Positions 26,571 to 35,723 are shown, numbered from the stretch's first letter. The stretch: 64,000 nt of DNA from Pseudodesulfovibrio sp. S3 (GCF_004025585.1 NZ_QTZO01000013.1:1-64000); one strand, 5' to 3'. Notes: a model not told the origin generated them from the sequence alone. Program-made: numbers and translations.

Positions 26571-26598
26571 CGACGAGAGTTTACCCTATGTTTACCCG
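26571..26598. repeat. Right inner direct repeat with paired GTTTACCC motifs
   Basis: A 21-bp exact match (26577-26597) to the left inner repeat, with GTTTACCC at 26579-26586 and 26590-26597. The translated remnant RREFTLCLP is shared with the segment before the integrase start. It lies ten bases before the terminator of the right tRNA-Phe; another GTTTACCC is at 26743-26750. Confidence 0.75.
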
Positions 26599-26603
26599 CC
26601 CAC

Positions 26604-26639
26604 GAAAAAAGGCCTTCATCGTTTCCGATGAAAGCCTTT
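26604..26639 (-). terminator. Terminator of right tRNA-Phe
   Basis: A 14-bp stem with one wobble (26608-26621 with 26626-26639), loop tttc-like, followed on the minus strand by a T6 run. It lies nine bases beyond the CCA end of the right tRNA. Its sequence differs from the left tRNA's terminator. Confidence 0.85.
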
Positions 26640-26648
26640 ATTTCCAAG

Positions 26649-26724
26649 TGGTGCTCGGGGACGGAATTGAACCGCCGACACGGGGATTTTCAGTCCCCTG
26701 CTCTACCGACTGAGCTACCCGAGC
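26649..26724 (-). tRNA. tRNA-Phe (GAA), right copy
   Basis: A complete 76-base tRNA-Phe with encoded CCA, identical to the left copy. Anticodon GAA. It starts 73 bases after the stop of the aldehyde oxidoreductase gene, also on the minus strand, with no terminator between. Both copies look functional. Confidence 0.97.
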
Positions 26725-26773
26725 AACCGGTCGAGAAGTGGGGTTTACCCAAATGGCGGGCGGTTTGCAACCT
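26649..26773. repeat. Right copy of 125-bp direct repeat (tRNA-Phe plus 5' flank)
   Basis: Matches 15384-15508 with three mismatches in the 5' flank. The offset between copies is 11,265 bases. Confidence 0.9.
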
Positions 26774-26797
26774 CTTTTTTTCTGGACAACCTTTTTT

Positions 26798-28552
26798 TTA
26801 GTCGTCTTCCTCAAGCGGGGCACCCATTTCCAGGATGCGCGCTGCATAACCTGTGCGCAGCGCTTCCATGTATTCCGTATCAAGAGGTCCCTTCCAGGTG
26901 GTGATCTCCGAGTACCGTTTGGGGATCTTTGCCTGGTCGGGGCGGTAGCCCATCCGGAGCCGCAGCCGCCAGCGCAGTTTTTGTACCCGATGTCCGATGT
27001 CGGCGACGGATTCATTGTGGACGCCGTAGCCCACTGACTCCAACGCTTCAGCCAAAAGGTCGTCCTTGTACACGCCGCGAGAGAACAGGCAGCCTACCAT
27101 GCAGTTGAGCACGATCCGCTCGCGTTCGTCGTTGACAAGGAAATCCAAGGCCTTGGTTACATCCTTGTCTTCGTGCTTCTGGTCGTAGGCATAACCTCCT
27201 GAATCCAGATGGGAGTGCCGGAAACCGAGTCCCTCGGAGACGAAGAAAACTTCTCCCGTGGCATAGCCGGCCATTTCCTGGCCGAGTACGCAGGCGAAAT
27301 CCGCACCGCCGTAGTGTTCTGCGCACTTCAGGGTACCCTGGGCCAGCAGTTTGTAGAAGTCATTGGTGGGCCGTCCCAGGCGTTCCACGGCCTGCATATA
27401 CGTCTCGGCATCGCCCCAGGTCAGTTTGACCTCGGTCTCCTTTTCACTGATGACGCCCTTTTCCAGGGCCTCGGTGGCCCAGGCCAGGGCCACGCCTGTG
27501 GACATGCAGTCCAGCCCTTCCTTTTCGATGACGTCCAGGATGCGCAGGACCTGAGGGGCATCCGTGACCTCCAGCATGCCTCCGCAGGAAAAGATGGGTT
27601 CGTAGTCGTACCCGACCTGGCGATAGAGATACTGATTGTTGGTCTGGAACTGTTCGCGGACAAAGCCGACATGGATGCAACCCACAGGACACCCCGCACA
27701 GGCCGCGTTCCGCAGCAGGGTGTCGTCTGCAAAGGTCTCGCCGGAAATACCCCCGGCATTCGGGCTGGAGGTCTGTTGCAGGTTCTTCCACGGCAGGCTT
27801 TTCAATTCATTGAGCGGGTTGATGTTCACCGCCGTTCCCAGGCCGTGATATTTGGCCATCATTTCGGTGGTGGTGAGTTGTTCGAAGATGTGTTTGTAGA
27901 GTTTTGGATAGGCCTTGCCCTCTGGCAGATCAAAGCCCCGGTCACCCAGGATGCAGATGGCCTTCAGGTTCTTGATGCCCATGGCCGTACCGCCGCCCAA
28001 TCGTCCGAAATGGCGGAAGGTATCCACGTTGATGCAGGCGTATGCCGACAGATTCTCGCCCGCAGGACCGATGCGCAGGATGGATCGGCGGCCCGAGCCG
28101 GGGAATATCTTTCTGAGCACGCGACCGGTGTGTATGGCATCGAATCCGCGCATGTATTCCACATCGCGGGTCTCCACCCGCCGGGAACCGACGCACAGGG
28201 CCGTCAGCCGTTTTGCCTTTCCGGTCACCACCAGGGCGTCCAGGTTGGCAAACCGCAGGGACAGGGCGGATTTACCGCCAGCGTAACTCTCGGTGTACTG
28301 GTTGTGGTAGGGGGACCGGAATGCGCAGCAGGTCTTGCTCATGAGCGGGAAGTAGCCGGTCAAGGGGCCGATGGCGAAGATGACGGGTTGTTCCGGGTCG
28401 TCCCAATCGCGGTCAATGAAGCCGAATTTTTCGAACAGCCGGGCCGCAAGGCCTGCGCCGCCGAGGTATTCACCCCGTCCGGGAAGCTCGATGATGTTGG
28501 TCTTGCCTGTGGTCAGGTTGACCTCCATGACGCGGAAGAAGTCTCTAATCAT
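26798..28552 (-). CDS. Aldehyde ferredoxin oxidoreductase family protein
   Basis: A 584-residue tungsten-pterin oxidoreductase of the AOR family. The 4Fe-4S ligands are seen in CAGCPVGC (near residue 290) and NCMVGC (near 500); LGGAGLAARLF, GPLTGYFPLMSK and FRHFGRLGGGTAMG match pterin-cofactor segments. It oxidises aldehydes (or reduces acids) using ferredoxin. The start at 28552 (MIRDFF) overlaps the ferredoxin gene's end by eight bases and has a good aaggaggg site, so the two are an operon and probably one enzyme. The natural substrate cannot be told from sequence. Confidence 0.92.
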   Translation of the reverse strand: MIRDFFRVMEVNLTTGKTNIIELPGRGEYLGGAGLAARLFEKFGFIDRDWDDPEQPVIFAIGPLTGYFPLMSKTCCAFRSPYHNQYTESYAGGKSALSLRFANLDALVVTGKAKRLTALCVGSRRVETRDVEYMRGFDAIHTGRVLRKIFPGSGRRSILRIGPAGENLSAYACINVDTFRHFGRLGGGTAMGIKNLKAICILGDRGFDLPEGKAYPKLYKHIFEQLTTTEMMAKYHGLGTAVNINPLNELKSLPWKNLQQTSSPNAGGISGETFADDTLLRNAACAGCPVGCIHVGFVREQFQTNNQYLYRQVGYDYEPIFSCGGMLEVTDAPQVLRILDVIEKEGLDCMSTGVALAWATEALEKGVISEKETEVKLTWGDAETYMQAVERLGRPTNDFYKLLAQGTLKCAEHYGGADFACVLGQEMAGYATGEVFFVSEGLGFRHSHLDSGGYAYDQKHEDKDVTKALDFLVNDERERIVLNCMVGCLFSRGVYKDDLLAEALESVGYGVHNESVADIGHRVQKLRWRLRLRMGYRPDQAKIPKRYSEITTWKGPLDTEYMEALRTGYAARILEMGAPLEEDD

Positions 28553-28979
28553 CGCTCCCTCCTTCGGTCTGCTCCCGCTTGGGGAGATCCACCAGTTCAA
28601 GGCAGTCGTGCGGACAGAACGGCACACATTGTCCGCAGTGGATGCATACATACGGGTTTACCAGGTGGTCCAGAAAGATGGCGTCCACCGGGCAGGCTTC
28701 AGCACATTTGCCACAGCGGATGCACAGCTTCTTTTTCTGGATGACGCCGCCGTCGCGCCGCTGGATGAGCGAGCCGGTGGGACATGCTTCGGCGCAGGGG
28801 GCCGGTGAGCAGGCCAGACAGACTCGTGCCTCGAAGCCGGTGGACAGGCCGCCCGCCGACGAGATGCGAATGCCCGCCTTGTTCCAGGAGAGAAATTTGT
28901 GGACCTGTCTTGCGCAGGCCAGTGAGCATGAGTGGCAGCCTATGCATCGTTCCATGCGTGCTGCTCTAAGAACTTTCAT
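28545..28979 (-). CDS. Four-cluster-type 4Fe-4S ferredoxin, AOR partner
   Basis: A 144-residue protein dense in cysteines: CIGCHSCSLAC, CLACSPAPCAEAC, CIRCGKCAEAC and CIHCGQCVPFC, enough for about four 4Fe-4S clusters, as in HycB/AOR-associated electron-transfer subunits. It should carry electrons from the oxidoreductase encoded directly downstream. The start follows ggagg by seven bases. Confidence 0.92.
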   Translation of the reverse strand: MKVLRAARMERCIGCHSCSLACARQVHKFLSWNKAGIRISSAGGLSTGFEARVCLACSPAPCAEACPTGSLIQRRDGGVIQKKKLCIRCGKCAEACPVDAIFLDHLVNPYVCIHCGQCVPFCPHDCLELVDLPKREQTEGGSDD

Positions 28980-29012
28980 TGCAATGCCTCCAAGGACTCT
29001 TGTGCATGGGGA

Positions 29013-30632
29013 CTATTCCACTTTTTGTAAGATATCCTGTTTGAGAGCCCAAAGGATATGATTTTCTATTTTTGGAGTATTTAAGGACGCGATTTCGGAA
29101 ATCTTGCTTATCAGGGTGTTGGTGTCAACCGGATTACGGGCAAAAAAAGCAAGTTTTTTGATGACGTCCGGGTCGATGGTCCCATGAAGGCCGGTATAGA
29201 TGTTGGGGTAATCCCTGTCCCGGTAAAACGCCTCGCCTGTTCGACCGATCTTGAGCACGGTCGATCCGGTCAGGGTTTGGCTGGCGTAGTGGCTGAACAG
29301 TGCCCCGAATTCAGGAGCCAGGGGGTGGGGGAGGTCCCGCAGTGGTTCGGCCGTTGCCGGTTCTTTCCACAGGGCGTCCCACAGGGAGACGTACTGGTCG
29401 ATGACCTTGGGCCAGGAAAACCGTTCAAGCACCCGATTGCGTGCGGCGGCACCCATGGCCTGTCGCAGGGTCGGGGAGTGGATCAGTCGCCCGAGAGCCT
29501 CGGTCAGGAGCGGGATGTCCACGGCAGTGGTCTGCGCAAGTTGCAGGTGATAGTGGCTGTCAAAATTCAGGGGAGCCATGAGGTCCACTTCGGGGGTGGT
29601 AGCCGGTCCTGTTGTCGGCACCAGAAGCCCGGTCACGCCGTCCTCCACGATATCCCGGTAGCCGTCGTAGTCCGATGCCACCACGGGCAGGCCGAAGGCT
29701 CCGGCCTCGACCAGGGTGATGCCGAAGGTCTCCTGCGGGTTGTCGGCAATGGACACGAAAATGTCCGCAGACTGGAACAGCAGCAGCTTGTTGGCTTCGT
29801 TCGGGCGCAGGTGGATGCTCAGGGAGATGCCGATATTGGCCGCCAGGTTGGTCAGCGTGTCCAGGGTGTGGTTGTCCTTGTCGCTCCAGCCCGCCAGGAC
29901 CAGTTCCACGCCGCCGGGGTCCATGCCGTCCTGCACCAGCCGGTGCAGTGCGCGGATCAGAGGCACCAGGTCCATTTTTGAATGGTGGGATATCCGTCCG
30001 AAGACCAGCACGCGGACCAGGGGGCCCTGATTCGGCTCGCCGGGGCCATAGGCTTCCGTGTCCACGGCCAGGGGGATGTGCGCCAGCCCTGGCGCCGGGT
30101 GCGTCTCCTCAGACAGGGCAAACCCGTTGCGCAGGAGACGGAAGTAGGTGTCCACAACCTGCCTGCCTGCTGTGGAGGTGCAGACAATGGCGTCCCTACG
30201 GGTGGTTCCAGGCCACAGGTGTTGCAGAAAGGCCTGGGGGTAATTGGCATAGCTCAGGGAATGGATGAGGCCGGTGACCGGAAAGATCCGTTCGCTGTAG
30301 CGGTTGCGCATGCGGGCCAGGTAGGGCTGGCTGGTGATGCAGTCGGACAGGTGGAAGCAATGGTAGCTGCCGGCGGCCAGCATCCGGGGCAACTCCGCGC
30401 GCTGCATGAGTTTGATCCGTCCCGCCTCAAGCATTGCCAAAGCGGTCTTTTCCAGATGGCGTTGCAATGGGGCGAGCGCACTGTTTCCGGGAAGAAAGAA
30501 ATGATATTCGCTGAAGGGGTCCGCTTGAAGCAGGGAGTCCAGGAACCTTACATTCGCCACGGTGCGCCCCAGAATCGGGCCGCCTTCGAAAAAGGGGTCC
30601 AGGGTTCCCCATATGCGTTGTTTTTTCGGCAT
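29013..30632 (-). CDS. Glycosyltransferase (GT4-like)
   Basis: A 539-residue protein with a GT-B fold signature: VRVLVFGRISHHSKMD (start of the C-terminal domain, near residue 225), ELVLAGWSD, LLLFQSADIFVS and the nucleotide-sugar motif ETFGITLVEAGAFGLPVVA. It adds a sugar to an unknown acceptor. The first methionine with family-like sequence is at 30632 (MPKKQRIW); the ribosome binding site is weak. The C-terminal 100 residues have no known domain. Confidence 0.85.
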   Translation of the reverse strand: MPKKQRIWGTLDPFFEGGPILGRTVANVRFLDSLLQADPFSEYHFFLPGNSALAPLQRHLEKTALAMLEAGRIKLMQRAELPRMLAAGSYHCFHLSDCITSQPYLARMRNRYSERIFPVTGLIHSLSYANYPQAFLQHLWPGTTRRDAIVCTSTAGRQVVDTYFRLLRNGFALSEETHPAPGLAHIPLAVDTEAYGPGEPNQGPLVRVLVFGRISHHSKMDLVPLIRALHRLVQDGMDPGGVELVLAGWSDKDNHTLDTLTNLAANIGISLSIHLRPNEANKLLLFQSADIFVSIADNPQETFGITLVEAGAFGLPVVASDYDGYRDIVEDGVTGLLVPTTGPATTPEVDLMAPLNFDSHYHLQLAQTTAVDIPLLTEALGRLIHSPTLRQAMGAAARNRVLERFSWPKVIDQYVSLWDALWKEPATAEPLRDLPHPLAPEFGALFSHYASQTLTGSTVLKIGRTGEAFYRDRDYPNIYTGLHGTIDPDVIKKLAFFARNPVDTNTLISKISEIASLNTPKIENHILWALKQDILQKVE

Positions 30633-30888
30633 ACTTAGGTCCAAACGTTTCTTTGAGGTTTTGTCAATGGGCAGCCGGGCCAAGACCGGCAGTCTTTGCC
30701 TACCCCGGAACCGGCGTGCGTCACAGCTCATTTTTTTTCATATTGAATATCAAACGAATAGACGGTGGTAACGGCCGTGTTCGCGGGGTTTTCATCGCAG
30801 GAAGATCCTTTGGCCCTGTTTTTGCTCAACTCCCTGTGCGGGCGTGAAGCCCGTCAATGATTTGACGCTTAAGGAGTATGGTGGAGAC

Positions 30889-32379
30889 ATGCCAAGACAG
30901 ACCATCAAGCGGGGCAGGCGGCCTGAGCTCATGTGGGGGCTCGGGTTGGACGATGCGCTCAGGCAGCAGATAGAAGAGGGTGTGGGGCCCGGTTTTCACA
31001 TTCGGAATTTTCCTGCCGGTGCATTGCCTGTGACCAAGGAACTGGAGCAGGACGAGAAGCCTTCAGCCGCCTGGATTCCCTGGTCGGTATGGAAGGACTT
31101 TCCAGAGTACCGGAAGGAAGAATACCGCAATCAGGACGATACCCAGCGCATCCTGATCCAGGACAAGGACGATATGCCCCTTGAAATGGACCGGGTTCTT
31201 GCCGAAGGTTTCCTGACCGTGGTGCATACGCCGCTCACCAAGCCCAAGATCCAGGACGTCCTGTTCAGGGCCAAGGAACTGACGAGCATGTATTCGGACA
31301 TCTACCGGATGACCGAGGAGATCATGCTCGAGCGCGAACTGCTGGCCCGCAAGAGCGATCAACTCCTGTTCTTGAACAAGGTGCTGGCGTCGGCCACCGA
31401 AAGCCTGGATGCGTCCACCATCCTGGCCAATGCCAAGAGCACGCTCGGCCTGGTGCTTCCCATCAAGATGCTGCATGCGGCATTCTGGAGTCTCCAGAGC
31501 GAGTCCGGCGATGTGGAAATATTTCTCAACGGCAAGATGACCCCGGAAACCGAATCCGCCTGGATCGAGCATGTCATGGTCTCTGCCAGTTCCATGGGTT
31601 CCGGTCCGTTCGGCGGATTTCAGGTCGAGTACACGGATTCCGTGCGCAGGCCGGAATATTCCCTGACGCCCGACAAGGGCAAGCTGGTGACCATGCCGCT
31701 TACGGCCGGTGCCGAGACTTTCGGCTGTCTGGTCCTGCTTTGCGAATCCGGCTATCGGTTGGGCAAGGATCAGGTGGAAACCTTCCGCTCTGCGGTCAAC
31801 CACATCGGGTTGGCCCTGCGCAATGCCCAGGCCTTCAAGGAGGTCAAGCTGCGCGCCGATCGCGATGCCCTGACCCGTATCTACAACCGTCACTCCTTTG
31901 ATGAGCGGCTGGTCTACGAGATCAAGCGCCGCCGCCGCTACCGCCATGACCTTTCCCTGCTCATGCTGGATCTTGATCACTTCAAGTCCGTGAACGACAC
32001 ATACGGCCACAAGGCCGGGGACATGGTGCTGCGCAAGGTCGGCGACATCCTGACCAACACGTTCCGCACCACGGACCTGCCCGCCCGCTACGGCGGCGAA
32101 GAGTTTGTCGTGCTCCTCCCGCACACCACCGAGGAGGCGGCCTGGAAGCTGGCTGAAAGGGTCCGCACGGTCGTGGAGGAATGCAGTTTCGATTTTGACG
32201 GACAGAAGTTTGCCGTTACCGCGTCCATCGGCGTGGCCACCGTGGAAGGAGGTTCGCTGACCTCCGATGACGAACTCATCGTCAAGGCGGACAAGGCCTT
32301 GTACCAGGCCAAGAACAACGGCCGGAACATGGTCGTGGTTTCCGGTCAGAAGACCGCTGCCCAAAGGGCCATGCAATAA
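30889..32379 (+). CDS. Diguanylate cyclase with GAF-like sensor
   Basis: A 496-residue soluble protein. The N-terminus (about 1-130) looks like a degenerate receiver, with a QTIKRGRRPEL start and VLAEGFLTVVHTPLTKPKIQD near its end. A GAF-like domain (about 160-330) follows. The C-terminal GGDEF domain carries RYGGEEFVVLLP, FKSVNDTYGHKAGD and DKALYQAKNNGRN, so it should make cyclic di-GMP. The start MPRQTIK follows ggtggag. A strong terminator follows. Confidence 0.9.
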   Translation: MPRQTIKRGRRPELMWGLGLDDALRQQIEEGVGPGFHIRNFPAGALPVTKELEQDEKPSAAWIPWSVWKDFPEYRKEEYRNQDDTQRILIQDKDDMPLEMDRVLAEGFLTVVHTPLTKPKIQDVLFRAKELTSMYSDIYRMTEEIMLERELLARKSDQLLFLNKVLASATESLDASTILANAKSTLGLVLPIKMLHAAFWSLQSESGDVEIFLNGKMTPETESAWIEHVMVSASSMGSGPFGGFQVEYTDSVRRPEYSLTPDKGKLVTMPLTAGAETFGCLVLLCESGYRLGKDQVETFRSAVNHIGLALRNAQAFKEVKLRADRDALTRIYNRHSFDERLVYEIKRRRRYRHDLSLLMLDLDHFKSVNDTYGHKAGDMVLRKVGDILTNTFRTTDLPARYGGEEFVVLLPHTTEEAAWKLAERVRTVVEECSFDFDGQKFAVTASIGVATVEGGSLTSDDELIVKADKALYQAKNNGRNMVVVSGQKTAAQRAMQ

Positions 32380-32395
32380 CAAAAGACAGGCGATG

Positions 32396-32436
32396 AACCG
32401 CCCTGTCCGGCTTTGGCCGGGCAGGGCGGTTTTTTT
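32396..32436 (+). terminator. Terminator of the diguanylate cyclase gene
   Basis: A 15-bp stem (32396-32410 with 32417-32431, one wobble) and a T7 run, 17 bases after the stop codon. Confidence 0.95.
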
Positions 32437-32608
32437 ATGTCCGATTTTCCGTCCGTACCCCTGCCGGGCAATGCTTTCACCGTACCCCTGTCAAGTTGAT
32501 TTTTTATACCTCTCGGCTGCTTTTTCTATACATTCGCCGACATCTCCGGGGTTTGTAAAAAACCGGGTCTACACTCCTGCCAAACACTTTAACAGGAGGA
32601 TTTTGACT

Positions 32609-32902
32609 ATGGGAGGAAGCGCATCGTTAATTACAACCGTTTTCGGCTCCGTGCTGAGTTCGGCAATGGGGAAATCGAAACCGGACAGGTCCGACGCCCT
32701 GGAAGAAGAGCGCAAGGCCCGAGCGGAGGAAAAGCTCCGGGAGGAGGCCGAGGAACGCCGTCGGGACAGGGAAAAGGTTCTGGAGTCACGCAAGCTGGAG
32801 GAAAAAAGCCGTCAGGAAGGCACACTCTCCGGGAGTGCGGCCTCATTGGTGGACGGCCCCGAGGTCAGCTCTATGGCCTTGAAACGAAAGCTGGGAGAGT
32901 AA
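32609..32902 (+). CDS. Small charged coiled-coil protein at start of phage module
   Basis: A 97-residue protein. The first 25 residues are small and hydrophobic (GGSASLITTVFGSVLSSAMG); the middle 50 are almost entirely Glu, Arg and Lys, predicting a long charged helix. The aggagga site is strong. It lies one base before the portal gene and appears to belong to the same operon. Similar short proteins precede portals in some podoviruses; no exact function is known. Confidence 0.7.
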   Translation: MGGSASLITTVFGSVLSSAMGKSKPDRSDALEEERKARAEEKLREEAEERRRDREKVLESRKLEEKSRQEGTLSGSAASLVDGPEVSSMALKRKLGE

Positions 32903-32903
32903 G

Positions 32904-34646
32904 ATGGACAGGACAGAACTTGCCCGCTCCCTGCTCACCCGGTTCAAGGGGCTGGAGGAAACGCGTCAGCCGTGGGTCGGTTCGTGGCAGGAGCTGACGG
33001 AGTACATGCTGCCCCGCAAGAACAGCTTCACAGCGCCCGGACCGGGCATGACCATGCGTGGTCGTACCGGGGACGAGCGCATCTTCGATTCCACGCCCAT
33101 GCATGCGCTGGAGTTGTTGGCCTCGTCCCTGGGCGGATTGCTGACCAATTCGGCCTTGCCGTGGTTCGACATCTCGGTGAAGGACCGCCGGCTCGGAGAC
33201 GCCACGGCCGTGCGCGACTTCCTGCAGGCGGCCCGCGAACGCATGGTGGCGGTCTTCAATTCCGAAGACACCGGCTTCCAGGCCCATGTCCACGAACTGT
33301 ATCTGGATGTGGCCCTGCTCGGCACGGCGGTCATGTATGTGGAGTCCGACAACCAGACCGTGGTCCGCTTCACCACCCGTCCCCTGGGCGAGGTGTATGT
33401 GGCCGAATCCGTGCGCGGTCAGGTGGACACCGTGTACCGCAAGTACGAGATCCCGGCCCGTCAGGCCGCCCTGGAATGGGGCGGGGCCTGTTCGGACGAG
33501 ATCAGGCGCATGGCCGAGGACCGGCCCGAGGAAAAGGTGGAGATCCTGCATGCGGTCTTCCCTCGCACCGACCGGGACCCGCGCGGTCTGGGCGTGATCA
33601 ACTTCCCGTATGCCAGCGTGTACTTGGAGATCAGGAACAGCCACATAGTGGAGGAGAGCGGCTACCTGGAAATGCCGTACATGGTCCCGCGCTGGGCCAA
33701 GGCCGCAGGCGAGATATACGGGCGGGGACCGGGCCAGACCGCCCTGTCCGACACCCGCGTGCTCAACGCCATGGCCCGCACCGCGCTCATGGCCGCAGAA
33801 AAGATGTCGGACCCGCCGCTCATGGTGCCGGACGACGGTTTTCTCGGTCCGGTGCGTTCCGGTCCGGGCGGGCTGTCGTACTACCGGGCCGGCTCTTCGG
33901 ACCGCATCGAACCCCTGCCCGTGAACGTTGATCTGCGTGCCACCGAGGACATGATGACCCAGCGTCGCGAGTCCATCCGGCGCATCTTTCTGGGTGATCA
34001 GCTCTCCCAGGAAGGCCCGGCGGTCACGGCCACCGAGGCGGTCATCCGCCAATCCGAGAAGATGCGCGTGCTCGGCCCGGTCCTGGGCAGACTCCAGACC
34101 GAATTCCTGAGTCCGCTCATCAAGCGGGTCTTCCGCATCATGCTGCGCATGGGCGAATTGCCCACTTTCCCCGAAGGGTTGAATCCCGAAGACCTGGAGG
34201 TGCGCTACACCTCGCCCGTGGCCCGCGCCCAGAAGCAGTACGAGGCCCAGGGGCTGGCCCAGGTCATGGAGTACCTCTCGCCCCTGGTGGGCGCGCAGGA
34301 CGCCTTCGGCATCATGGACAACTTCGACACCGACCGCATGGCCCGGCATGTGGCCGAGCTGTTTCACATCCCGTCCGACTATCTCAAGGCCGAGGATATG
34401 GTGTCCGAGTCCCGGGACCAGAGACAACAGGCAGCGGGCAGTGCGCAGACCGCATCCACGGTGGCCAACATGGCGGCCATCGCCAAGACCCTGTCCGAGG
34501 CCTACACGGATCGGCCCAACGTGCTGACCGAGCTGTGGGCCATGCTCTCCGGCACCCTTGCCGGAGCGGCGCTCGACACGCTCGAACCCTCCTCGCAGGA
34601 AACAATCAAACCCGAACAATCAGACAGGGAGGAGCCCCATGCCTGA
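32904..34646 (+). CDS. T7-like phage portal (head-to-tail connector) protein
   Basis: A 580-residue protein matching the podovirus head-tail connector family (T7 gp8 type): RQPWVGSWQELTEYMLPRK at the start, the DSTPMHALELLASSLGGLLTN segment, VDLRATEDMMTQRRESIRRIF and a long helical C-terminus rich in Gln. The portal ring is the gate through which DNA enters the capsid. Length is normal and the frame intact. It overlaps the next gene by eight bases. No terminase gene lies upstream; the preceding gene beyond the small ORF is a cellular cyclase. Confidence 0.9.
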   Translation: MDRTELARSLLTRFKGLEETRQPWVGSWQELTEYMLPRKNSFTAPGPGMTMRGRTGDERIFDSTPMHALELLASSLGGLLTNSALPWFDISVKDRRLGDATAVRDFLQAARERMVAVFNSEDTGFQAHVHELYLDVALLGTAVMYVESDNQTVVRFTTRPLGEVYVAESVRGQVDTVYRKYEIPARQAALEWGGACSDEIRRMAEDRPEEKVEILHAVFPRTDRDPRGLGVINFPYASVYLEIRNSHIVEESGYLEMPYMVPRWAKAAGEIYGRGPGQTALSDTRVLNAMARTALMAAEKMSDPPLMVPDDGFLGPVRSGPGGLSYYRAGSSDRIEPLPVNVDLRATEDMMTQRRESIRRIFLGDQLSQEGPAVTATEAVIRQSEKMRVLGPVLGRLQTEFLSPLIKRVFRIMLRMGELPTFPEGLNPEDLEVRYTSPVARAQKQYEAQGLAQVMEYLSPLVGAQDAFGIMDNFDTDRMARHVAELFHIPSDYLKAEDMVSESRDQRQQAAGSAQTASTVANMAAIAKTLSEAYTDRPNVLTELWAMLSGTLAGAALDTLEPSSQETIKPEQSDREEPHA

Positions 34647-34869
34647 AACAAGTCCATTCGAACTGCACCGGGCCTACAAGCGGCTCTTTGATTCCGCCGA
34701 CGGGCACACCGTCATGGACGATCTGGAAAAACGCGGCTGCTTCATGAGGTCCACCTTTTCCACGGACGCGGGCCGCACCGAGTTCAACGAAGGCCGCAGG
34801 TCATTGGTCCTGCACATGAAACACATGCTTACCGAAGACAACTTCATCGAAAAGGAGAACAACCGATGA
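34639..34869 (+). CDS. Bbp19-like small phage protein
   Basis: A 76-residue protein of the Bbp19-like type found between portal and scaffold genes in podoviruses (FELHRAYKRLF, LEKRGCFMRSTF, NEGRRSLVLHM). It probably takes part in head assembly; the precise role is unknown. Start after gggagga; overlaps the portal gene by eight and the scaffold gene by four bases. Confidence 0.8.
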   Translation: MPETSPFELHRAYKRLFDSADGHTVMDDLEKRGCFMRSTFSTDAGRTEFNEGRRSLVLHMKHMLTEDNFIEKENNR

Positions 34870-35702
34870 TCAGCGATACCAACAAGAAATGGCAGATGAC
34901 CCTGCCCGAGGACTGGACCGTCAGGCAGATGGATGAAAACGGCGTCGAGACCGAGATTCCCCTGCGCGACCATCCGTCGCTGGAAAAGTACGCCACCAAG
35001 GACGAGGCCGTGAAGGCCCTGGTCCACGCCCAGCGCATGCTCGGCAAGAGCCCCGACGGATACATCCGCCTGCCGGGCGATGAGGACGGTCCCGAGGCGT
35101 TGGCCGCCTTCCATGCCGCCCTTGGCAGGCCCGAGGGGCCGGACGGCTATGAACTGCCGGGCATGGACCTGCCCGACGGGTTCGAGGTCCGGGAGGAATT
35201 GATCGACGGCCTCAGGCAGAAGGCGCACGAGCTGGGTCTGAACCCGAAGCAGGTGTCCGGCCTGTACGAGTGGTTCATGCCCATGGTTCTGGACGCCCAT
35301 CACGGCCTGGAATCCGAGGCGTCCAAACTGTGCGAATCCGAGCTGGAATCCTTGCGTTCCGTGCATCGCGGCGACACCCCGGCCCTGCTCGACTCCGCCC
35401 TGCGCGCCGCCGAGGCCCTTGGCGGCGAGGATCTGCTGGTCGCCCTGGACAAGACCGGGGCAGGCAATCGGGCCGCAGTCATCAGCGCCTTCGCCAAGAT
35501 CGCGCCCCTGGTTCTCGAAGGCGGCCTGCGCGGTTCGGCCAGGGGGTGGGGCGAGGACCTGACCATCGAGCGGCTGCGCGAGATGATGCAGGACCCGCGC
35601 TACAAGGACCCGACCAAGCGCGACGACACGTTCGTGAAAAAGGTCAACCAGGGCTTCGAGTTGCTCTATCCCGGAGACTACATGCCCGGAAGTCGTATCT
35701 GA
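34866..35702 (+). CDS. Phage capsid scaffolding protein (T7 gp9-like)
   Basis: A 278-residue acidic protein. The segments ALVHAQRMLGKSPDGYIRLP and PEGPDGYELP followed by helical acidic sequence match podovirus scaffold proteins, which guide capsid assembly and then leave. It is coupled to the preceding gene by ATGA. In T7-like phages the major capsid gene follows directly; here only short frames follow. Confidence 0.8.
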   Translation: MISDTNKKWQMTLPEDWTVRQMDENGVETEIPLRDHPSLEKYATKDEAVKALVHAQRMLGKSPDGYIRLPGDEDGPEALAAFHAALGRPEGPDGYELPGMDLPDGFEVREELIDGLRQKAHELGLNPKQVSGLYEWFMPMVLDAHHGLESEASKLCESELESLRSVHRGDTPALLDSALRAAEALGGEDLLVALDKTGAGNRAAVISAFAKIAPLVLEGGLRGSARGWGEDLTIERLREMMQDPRYKDPTKRDDTFVKKVNQGFELLYPGDYMPGSRI

Positions 35703-35723
35703 TCGGCTTTCGACTCTACCACC

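Larger units (their letters stand above)
15384..26724. mobile_element. Genomic island (about 11.3 kb) at tRNA-Phe with defence genes
   Basis: The segment is bounded by two complete tRNA-Phe genes in direct orientation, and inside those by a second direct repeat (15609-15637 and 26571-26598). A tyrosine integrase gene starts nine bases after the left inner repeat. Cargo: C5-methyltransferase, HNH nuclease, Vsr, DcdV-like deaminase, serine recombinase, possible PD-(D/E)XK protein, beta-propeller lipoprotein, DUF2513 protein, truncated HsdM and a winged-helix protein. The deaminase stretch is clearly AT-richer than the flanking chromosome. No transfer or phage structural genes are present, so it is integrative but not self-mobile on this evidence. 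The exact ends depend on which repeat is the true attachment core. Confidence 0.85.

Noticed and set aside
32871-34619. 582-codon open frame on the minus strand
   Set aside because: Antisense to the portal gene, which has clear family motifs; the frame reads as His/Gly/Arg-rich noise.
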